The notes beneath the pieces are model-generated. The model did not search any database and was not told where the DNA came from. It saw only the letters and a program-made list of their open reading frames with translations. Positions 28,365 through 36,000 of a DNA stretch of 36,000 nucleotides are shown here, one piece after another (the first letter of the stretch is position 1; every line of letters begins with the position of its first letter). The position numbers and the translations under genes were made by a program. Where the stretch lies: positions 306,501 to 342,500 of the forward strand of contig JACVTC010000111.1 of assembly GCA_016946835.1 (NCBI GenBank), read 5' to 3'. The DNA is from Neocallimastix lanati (nom. inval.). Taxonomy: Eukaryota; Neocallimastigomycota; Neocallimastigomycetes; Neocallimastigales; Neocallimastigaceae.

Positions 28365-28625
28365 ATTTATTATTCAATTATTTATTATTTATTATTTATT
28401 ATTTATTATTTATTATTTATTACTTATTATTTATTATTTATTATTTATTATTTATTATTTATTATTTATTATTTATTATTTATTATTTATTATTTATTAT
28501 TTATTATTTATTATTTATTATTTATTATTTAGTATTTAGTATTTAGTATTTATTATTTAGTATTCAATTATTTATTATTCAATTATTTAATTATTTATTA
28601 TTTATTATTTATTATTCAATTATTG
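28365..28625 (+). repeat. Heptanucleotide (ATTATTT)n array
   Basis: A long run of ATTATTT with occasional variants (TAGTATT, ATTCAATT) directly continues the 33-bp minisatellite. Both are built from the same heptamer. Confidence 0.9.
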
Positions 28626-29385
28626 ATTGTAAAATAAAGGGTTTTTTTTTTGGTATAAACCTATAGAAATGATAATTTGAGAGCAAAATAAAAAATAGAG
28701 TAATATATCTCTTTTCTTTTCAATATAAATCAATCCTATGTTCACTTGGTTTAAATAACTATTATCATGTATAATAATTTACTTTAAACAAACAATTAAA
28801 TAATCATAAACATTTCATTCTATAAAACAATTTTTTTTATTTTTTTATTTTATTGATATAAAAAAGAATAAAAAAAAATTATTAATTAATTAAAAGAAAA
28901 CTAAAAAAAAAAAAAATTTAAAATGGAAAAAGATTTTTTTTTCTAAATTTTTAATATATTATCGTACTTTAGTTTTTAGCTATTAAAAAACTGGCATCTC
29001 TTTTATTTATTTTATATTTTTTATGTTTATTTTGTGAAATAAATAAAAATATATATAGATGGATTATAGATAGATAGAATATAAATATAAAATAAGAAAG
29101 CATCTATTTACTGATCACTGCATCTATTTACTGATCACTTTTAATGGTTCAATTCAAATAGTAAATATAAAATTTCACTGTAATCAGCCTTTCCCATTGA
29201 TAAGCATTAAATGAAAGAATGAGAGAAAAAATTAAATATATAGTAATAATAGTGATAATATTAAAAATAATAATAATAATAAATAAATAAACAGTGATAA
29301 TAGTAATAATAAATAAATAAAAAATTAAATATTAAATATTAAATATTATGGAATAATAAATAATTGAATAAATAAATAATATATA
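28626..29385. other. Gene-free stretch with a perfect 20-bp doublet
   Basis: Mostly AT-rich unique sequence. GCATCTATTTACTGATCACT occurs twice in perfect tandem (29100-29119, 29120-29139). Short frames have no coding character. No gene seen. Confidence 0.65.
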
Positions 29386-29389
29386 ATAA

Positions 29390-29650
29390 ATAATTGAATA
29401 ATAAATAATAAATAATAAATAATTAAATAATAAATAATAAATAATAAATAATAAATAATAAATAATAAATAATAAATAATAAATAATAAATAATAAATAA
29501 TATATAATAAATAATAAATAATAAATAATAAATAATAAATAATAAAAAGAGTATTTATTAATAAATAATAAATAATAAATAATAAATAATAAATAATAAA
29601 TAATAAATAATAAATAATAAATAATAAATAATAAATAATAAATAATTAAT
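29390..29650 (-). repeat. Heptanucleotide array in inverted orientation
   Basis: (AATAAAT)n, the reverse complement of the 28.4-kb array, with one internal AAAAAGAGTATTTATTAATA block (about 29544-29563) that is the reverse of the 33-bp unit. Apparent Leu/Phe/Ile/Tyr frames are products of the repeat. Confidence 0.9.
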
Positions 29651-30330
29651 AATATAAAAACATAATATAACAAATAATAAATAGTGATAATAGTGATAAT
29701 TATAAATAAAAGTGATAATAATAAATAATAAATAGTAATAATTAAATTCTATGGAATATATATAAAAAAAATTAAACTAAAAAAATAAAAACAAGAAAAA
29801 AAAAATTTAATTAAATTCTTTTTGCTGGATTTTTATTGGTTAAAATAAAAATTAAAATAGAATAAAAAAAAAAAATCAATTAATAGTAAATGAATGAAAT
29901 AGATAAATAACCTAGTAAAAAGTTAATGAACACAATTTAATTAAAATATGAAAATTTAAAAAAAAAAAAAAAAAATTTACTTAACAAAGAAAAGATACTT
30001 TTTTAATTAGAAGGCACGAATATAAGAAAATGAAATTGATATAGAAATAATAAAAAAGAAAAAAAATAGTAATAAAATAAAATAAAATAAAATAGATATC
30101 CATCATCATACCTCTCTATAATAAATATTATTTTTAGTTATTAATACGTATCAAGAATAAAAAAATAATAAACAAAAAAGTAATGAAATAAAATAAAATA
30201 ATAAATAATAAATAATAGAGAGTATTTATTAATAAATAATAAATAATAAAAGAATAAAAAGAGTATTTATTAATAAATAATAAATAATAAATAACAATAA
30301 GAATAATAATATATCTTTATCTAAAAATAA
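29651..30330. other. Gene-free AT-rich stretch
   Basis: Short (AATAAAT) blocks, two more reversed GAGTATTTATT words (near 30220 and 30261), (AAAAT)n near 30072-30092 and A runs. No gene seen. Confidence 0.65.
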
Positions 30331-30339
30331 TAAAAAAAA

Positions 30340-30670
30340 TGATCTATTTATATTTAATATTTATATTTATATTCATATTTATATTTATATTTATATTTAT
30401 ATTTATATATATTTATATTTATATTTATATTTATATTTATATTTTTATTTATATTTATATTTATATTTATATTTATATTTATATTTATATATATTTATGA
30501 TATTTATATATATTTATAATGATATTTATATATATTTATATATATTTATATATATTTATATATATTTATATTTATATTTATATTTATATTTATGATATTT
30601 ATATATATTTATAATGATATTTATATATATTTATATATATTTATATTTATATTTATATTTATATTTATAG
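30340..30670 (+). repeat. Hexanucleotide (TTTATA)n array
   Basis: Long runs of TATATT alternate with TATATATT and GATATTTA variants, including a duplicated block with TATTTATAATGATATTTATA (about 30490-30530 and 30592-30630). Confidence 0.9.
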
Positions 30671-31349
30671 AGATGTATATAATTTTCATAAAGTAGAAAT
30701 TAACAAAAAAATAAAAAATAAAAACATTTTTAAATAAATATTTGAATAATTAAATAATTAAATAATAGATAATTAAATTTATAATAAATAAATAATAAGT
30801 AAACAAATTCATAATAATAATAATAAACCTTGAAAATTAAAAAAAGAAAGAAAGAAAGAAACTGAAATGATAATTTCCCCAAAGTTAAGTAAAGTAAAGC
30901 ATTAAAAATCAATGCAGTCTTTTATTTTAGATTAGCTATAGATTAAAGAAAAAGCGAAAATAAAAAAAAAAGGAATATTATATTATGTATGTATGTGATG
31001 TATATGTATAAATATACATTATACATAAATATATATACCTATAAATATTAGAAAAATAGACTATTGAATAGTAGAAAAAATAGAAAATTATAATAACAAA
31101 AAGGAAAAATAATAAATGTAAATATTAAATATAATTATAAATATAAATATAAATGTAAATATAAATATAAATGTAAATAAATATAAATATAAATATAAAT
31201 ATAAATATAAATAAATAAAAACAGAAGAAAGATTTAAGCATTTATTCATCCATAATTGGATTAAATTTAAGAAATATGCATATGCTTCTATGTGGTAATA
31301 AATAAAAAAAAAAAAAGTTTAAAAATTTTAAATGAATAAAAGGATTATA

Positions 31350-31386
<37 letters not shown>
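30671..31386. other. Gene-free AT-rich stretch
   Basis: This holds (GAAA)n near 30844-30860, TATAAATG/TATAAATA arrays at about 31125-31212 and (AAAT)n at about 31350-31388. No gene seen. Confidence 0.65.
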
Positions 31387-31388
<2 letters not shown>

Positions 31389-31494
31389 AAACATTAGAAA
31401 GTAGGAAATGCACAGCAGTTAAATAATAAAGTTTTTGATTGTGACAAAAGTTTTGATGGTTAAACTGCTGTGCATTTCCTACTTTCTAATGTTT

Positions 31495-31501
<7 letters not shown>
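31387..31501. repeat. Perfect 34-bp inverted repeat with 42-nt loop, followed by T10
   Basis: The left arm (31387-31420; AAAAACATTAGAAAGTAGGA then AATGCACAGCAGTT) is exactly complementary to the right arm (31463-31496). The loop (31421-31462) holds two near-copies of AAAGTTTTTGAT. A run of ten T (31492-31501) closes the right arm and passes into an A tract. Arm sequence is complex and GC-richer than its surroundings. It may be a small foldback element or a hairpin RNA gene; orientation is unknown. Confidence 0.9.
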
Positions 31502-31531
<30 letters not shown>

Positions 31532-31871
31532 AAAAAAAATTTATAGTGATTGATGTTAATAAATAAATAAATAAATAAATAAAAAAATATGATGTTCAAT
31601 ACCATCATCAAAGCCATCACTTTTTTTATTAGTATTTCTTTTTTTTTGCTTTTTCTTTTATTTAATATGAATTAAACCATGTTTAATTTTTTTATTTCTA
31701 TTTTATTTCTATTTTATTTAATATTCTCTTTTTTCTTTTCTTCTTTTTAAATTCAGTTAAAATAAAAAAAATAAAAAAAATAAAATAAAAATTATAAAAT
31801 TTCCATATTTTCACGTTCATTCGTTCATCCATAAAATTAATAATCAATATTGTTTCTCAATACTTTTGTCG

Positions 31872-31927
31872 CCTTTTTTTATTTATTTAAAATTTTAAAT
31901 TTTAAATTTTAAATAAATAAAAAAAGG
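31872..31927. repeat. Near-perfect palindrome, 24-bp arms
   Basis: CCTTTTTTTATTTATTTAAA at the left end pairs exactly with the right end (31904-31927) around an 8-nt centre. The CC/GG ends show it is not only a by-product of AT richness. Confidence 0.8.
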
Positions 31928-32308
31928 TATAAAAAGTCATAAAATAAATAAAAAAAGGTCATAAAATAAATAAATAAAAGGAATAAATAAATAAATAAAA
32001 GTCATAAAATAACTAAATAAAAGGAATAAATAAATAAAAGGAATAAAATTTTTAATTTATTTGTATTCTTTTTTTTTTTTTACGCTTTTAATTTTTTTTA
32101 ATTTATATACAAAAATTAAATAATAAATAATAAATGATCGAATAATATATAATAAAAAGAAAGTATATATTAATAAATAATAAATAAGAGTATTTATTAA
32201 TAAATAATTAAATAAATAATAAAAATAATAAATATAAAGTAATTACAATTATTTCAATATTAAAATATATATATAAATATCAATAGTATTAACAACAAAC
32301 AAACAATA

Positions 32309-32360
32309 TCAATTACTATCAATTACTATCAATTACTATCAATTACTATCAATTACTATT
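32309..32360 (+). repeat. 10-bp tandem repeat
   Basis: AATTACTATC is repeated about five times, with a partial unit at the right end. Confidence 0.85.
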
Positions 32361-33169
32361 ACTATCAATTTAATTTAATTAAAAAAAAATAAAAAAAATT
32401 TATTTTTTTTAAATTACATTTACTATTTATACTATAATATATTTAAATATATATCTATATATCTCATAATATATTGTATTATATATTCATAAATTGTATC
32501 ATAAATTAAAAAGAAAATGTCATAAATTTTTATGACCATAGAAAATTGCAAAATTTTATCAAAATAAGAAGAAATGGCCCCAATATTAATTTATAGATAA
32601 TCCTATTTCTTCACTGATATAAAATTATAAATAATTGAATAATAAATAAAGAATAAATAACAATAACAATAAGAAATAAGAAACAAGAAATAAGAATAAC
32701 AATAATAATAATAAATAAGAATAAAAATAATATAGAATAAGTAAAAAAATAAAAGAACATAAAGCTTAATCCTTTTTTTTTAAAATGGATTAATAAAAAT
32801 TCCATAAGTAAGTGAATATATGAATAAATAAATAAATTCAATGGTATAAATTATAAAATGAATAATTTTTCCTATATAATTAATTTTTTTTATATGAGTA
32901 TAAAAAAAATGAAAAGAAAAGAAAAGAAATCAAAAATTAAAATCAAAAATAAATAAAATTTATATATATGCGGATAAAAGAAGAATATATGAAATTTATT
33001 CCATTGCTAATTTAATTACAGTCAATTCCTAATATATTAATCAGTGATCTTGAAAAGATAAAAAAAATAAAAAATTTTTATATTCTTTTTTTTTTTTTTT
33101 TAAATTTTTCATAAATAAAAAAAAATTATTTAATAATGATAATAATGATAGCAGAAATAGAATTAACAA

Positions 33170-33560
33170 TATTTATTTATTATTATTATTATTTATTATT
33201 TATTATTATTATTTATTATTTATTATTTATTATTTATTATTTATTATTTATTATTTATTATTTATTATTTATTATTTATTATTTATTATTTATTATTTAT
33301 TATTTATTTATTTATTATTTATTATTCATTTATTTATTATTTATTATTTATTATTTATTATTTATTATTTATTATTTATTATTTATTATTTATTATTTAT
33401 TATTTATTATTTATTATTATTATTATTTATTATTATTATTATTTATTATTATTATTATTTATTATTATTAAATTATTTATTATTATTATATTCTATATTA
33501 TTATATATTTGTTGATTATTTATTATTTATTATTTATTATTTATTATTTATTTATAATAT
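33170..33560 (+). repeat. Heptanucleotide (TTATTTA)n array
   Basis: Nearly pure period-7 sequence with (ATT)n blocks at its ends. Apparent Leu/Phe/Ile/Tyr frames are produced by the repeat. Confidence 0.9.
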
Positions 33561-33865
33561 TGTTTATCATTAAATAAAAGTACTAGGATATAACTGCATA
33601 AAGGTTCCTTTATCATCATAGTTCAGTAAAGAACAAAAAAACAATAATAATACTAATTAAAATTAAAATTAAAAATATAAATGTAAATACACATAAAAAG
33701 AAATATTAATAGTATGAATTAAATCTAAAATGCTGGTAGACCATCATAAAAGCGTGGTAGAGATAATTCTAATAAGACTAAATAAATAAATAAATAAAAT
33801 TTTCTAAAATCATTTCATTTTAATGTTTAGGTGTTTTTAAACTTTTCTTTTCTCTTATTTTCATT
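33561..33865. other. Less repetitive patch between arrays
   Basis: It includes AAATGCTGGTAGACCATCAT and AAGCGTGGTAGAGATAATTC (about 33728-33770), among the most GC-rich words of the right half. No open frame of note and no tRNA fold was seen. Confidence 0.5.
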
Positions 33866-35125
33866 ATTTTCATTATTTAATTATTTAATTATTTAATTAT
33901 TTTATTATTTAATTATTTTATTATTTAATTATTTAATTATTTAATTACTTTATTATTTATTTATTTACTATTAAATTATTTATTATTTATTATTTAATTA
34001 TTTAATTATTTAATTATTTTATTATTTATTTATTTATTATTTAATTATTTAATTATTTATTATTTATTATTTAATTATTTATTATTTGCTATTATTATTT
34101 ATTATTTATTATTTATTATTTATTATTTATTATTTATTATTTAATTATTTAATTATTTAATTATTTATTATTTATTTATTTATTATTTATTATTTATTAT
34201 TTATTATTTATTATTTAATTATTTAATTATTTATTATTTATTTATTTATTATTTATTATTTATTATTTATTATTTATTATTTATTATTTATTTATTTATT
34301 TATTAATTATTATTATTATTTATTTATTAATATTTAAAAGGTTTTAAAACCCTTTATTTATTTATTATTTATTATTTATTTATTTATTATTTAATTATTT
34401 AATTATTTAATTATTTTATTATTTATTTATTTATTATTTAATTATTTAATTATTTAATTATTTTATTATTTATTTTATTATTTAATTATTTATTATTTAT
34501 TATTTATTATTTATTATTTGCTATTATTATTTATTATTTATTATTTATTATTTAATTATTTAATTATTTATTATTTATTATTTATTATTTATTATTTATT
34601 ATTTATTTATTTATTTATTAATTATTATTATTATTTATTTATTAATATTTAAAAGGTTTTAAAACCCTTTATTTATTTATTATTTATTATTTATTATTTA
34701 TTATTTAATTATTTAATTATTTAATTATTCAATTATTTATTATTTATTATTTATTATTTAATTATTTAATTATTTAATTATTTTATTATTTATTTATTTA
34801 TTATTTAATTATTTAATTATTTATTATTTATTTTATTATTTAATTATTTATTATTTATTATTTAATTATTTATTATTTGCTATTATTATTATTTATTATT
34901 TATTATTTATTATTTATTATTTATTATTTGCTATTATTATTATTTATTATTTATTATTTATTATTTATTATTTATTATTTATTATTTAATTATTTAATTA
35001 TTTATTTATTTATTATTTATTATTTATTATTTATTATTTATTATTTATTATTTATTATTTATTATTTATTATTATTATTATTTATTTATTAATATTTAAA
35101 AGGTTTTAAAACCCTTTATTTATCT
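33866..35125 (+). repeat. Higher-order heptamer array
   Basis: Alternating TTATTTA and TTAATTA heptamers run for about 1.25 kb. A marker block (AATATTTAAAAGGTTTTAAA followed by ACCCTTTATTT) occurs three times, with AAAAGG at 34336, 34651 and 35098. A second marker (TTTGCTATTATTATT) occurs near 34087, 34519, 34878 and 34929. The spacing (315 and 447 bp) shows nested duplication of large blocks. Confidence 0.85.
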
Positions 35126-36000
35126 ATTTTTTTTTTAATAATTCCATACACTTTTTATACTTTTATATTTCTATACATAAATAATTACATTATATAGAAT
35201 TTAATTAGACTTAATTTTATGGATTAATTTGTTGGGTTTTATATATATATATTTATATTTATATATATTTTTTTATCTTTTACCATCCCTTTTTTATGTA
35301 TTTATAGATATATATAAATTACCCACCCATATCTTCTTTCTTTTTTTTTTTTTACCATCAATTTTATATTTTATATTATATTAAAAATAATAAAAAGTTA
35401 CCATAAAATTAAAAAAAAAAAAAAAAAGTTTTTTTTATTCCCATTTATTATATTAAATATTATATATGTATTTATTTATTATAAATTCATTCACTTATTA
35501 TGTATTTATTTATTTATTTACTTATTATGTATTTATTTATTTATTTATTTATTATGTATTTATTTATTATAAATTTATTTATTTATTTATTTACTTACTT
35601 ATTATGTATTTATTTATTATAAATTCATTTACTTATTATGTATTTATTTATTTATTTATTATTTATTTATTATTTATTTATTTATTATTTATTTATTATA
35701 TATTTATTTACTTATTATGTATTTATTTATTATAAATTCATTTATTTATTATTTATATAGTTTGTTAGTTTTTATTCACTTGTTGGATAGTTTTAAAGTT
35801 TAATTTTTTACCATCCAAAAAATAAAATACAATATGCAATAAAATAATTTTTTTTTTTTTTGATAGTCCACTTTATTTAAATAATTTTAACTAATAAATA
35901 ATTTTAAATAATAAAAAAATTTAAAATTTTAAAGTACAAAAAAAAAAAAAATAATAAAAATTTTTATGTAATATTATACATAAAAATAAATAAAAATTTA
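35126..36000. other. Gene-free right end with (TTTA)n-type repeats
   Basis: 35466-35755 is built from TATTTATTTATT, TTACTTATTATGTATTTATT and TATTATAAATTCATT units (irregular, period about 4). The rest is A/T tracts. No gene seen. Confidence 0.7.

Larger units (their letters stand above)
31502..33170. other. Gene-free AT-rich stretch
   Basis: This holds an A tract (31502-31528), (AAAT)n near 31558-31582, a 24-bp-arm palindrome (31872-31927), imperfect repeats of GTCATAAAATAAATAAA/AAGGAATAAATAAA at about 31935-32045, a 10-bp tandem (32309-32360), and AT-rich sequence. Frames near 32611-32841 are Phe/Leu/Ile-rich and not convincing. No gene seen. Confidence 0.65.

Noticed and set aside
28365-28625. 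CRISPR-like regular repeats
   Set aside because: Simple tandem repeat without unique spacers in a eukaryotic context.
29146-29156. tRNA B-box-like word GGTTCAATTCA
   Set aside because: No A box, acceptor stem or cloverleaf around it.
29332-29673. Leu/Phe/Ile/Tyr-repeat protein frames (also 33136-33471, 34877-35092 and 35466-35735)
   Set aside because: A period-7 or irregular AT repeat read in frame; no start context or complex sequence.
33728-33770. Possible tRNA around GCGTGGTAGAGATAA
   Set aside because: No paired acceptor or T stem could be drawn.

Overview
The window is about 36 kb of extremely AT-rich eukaryotic DNA with short introns (GTATGT, GTAAGT and GTAAA donors; TAG or AAG acceptors), homopolymer tracts up to about 50 nt, Asn-rich proteins, secreted glucan-active enzymes with tandem CBM52-like modules, large ankyrin proteins and Ty1/copia remnants. 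Together these point to an anaerobic gut fungus (Neocallimastigomycota). This is inferred from composition and protein style, not from a marker gene.

Layout. 1-~1065: decayed 3' part of a Ty1/copia retrotransposon and the start of its probable 3' LTR. 1066-1377: GC-richer coding relic of unknown origin. 2466-4270 (-) and 8166-10026 (+): two three-exon genes, each encoding a 517-aa secreted protein (signal peptide, two CBM52-like modules, Pro-rich linker, GH64/thaumatin-like beta-1,3-glucanase domain). They are divergently transcribed from a 3.9-kb spacer. 10913-11480 (-): relic of the C-terminal Fn3-like domain of a GH3 beta-glucosidase. 12656-15832 (-): intact 1058-aa protein of about 26 ankyrin repeats. 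16863-17013 (-): another small coding relic. 18944-24459 (-): two-exon gene for a 1672-aa type I membrane protein with a small ectodomain, one TM helix and a huge low-complexity tail holding an island that looks SH3-like. 24460-36000: 11.5 kb with no credible gene, made of A/T tracts, microsatellites, a 33-bp minisatellite, heptanucleotide arrays with higher-order structure, and two notable inverted repeats.

How the genes relate. Two secreted beta-1,3-glucanases beside a dead GH3 beta-glucosidase suggest a small glycoside-hydrolase neighbourhood for digestion of beta-glucan or remodelling of the cell wall. The ankyrin and membrane proteins have no visible functional link to it.

The strongest observation is in the GH64 pair. 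I counted 14 differences in 1410 nt of exon 3 (99.0% identity), against 10 of 73 in exon 2 and 4 of 61 in exon 1. Introns and UTRs are essentially unalignable. This points to ectopic gene conversion confined to one exon of an inverted duplicate. The second is a perfect 34-bp inverted repeat with a 42-nt loop and a T10 run (31387-31501) in the gene desert. It could be a foldback element or a hairpin RNA gene. No tRNA, rRNA or CRISPR was found.
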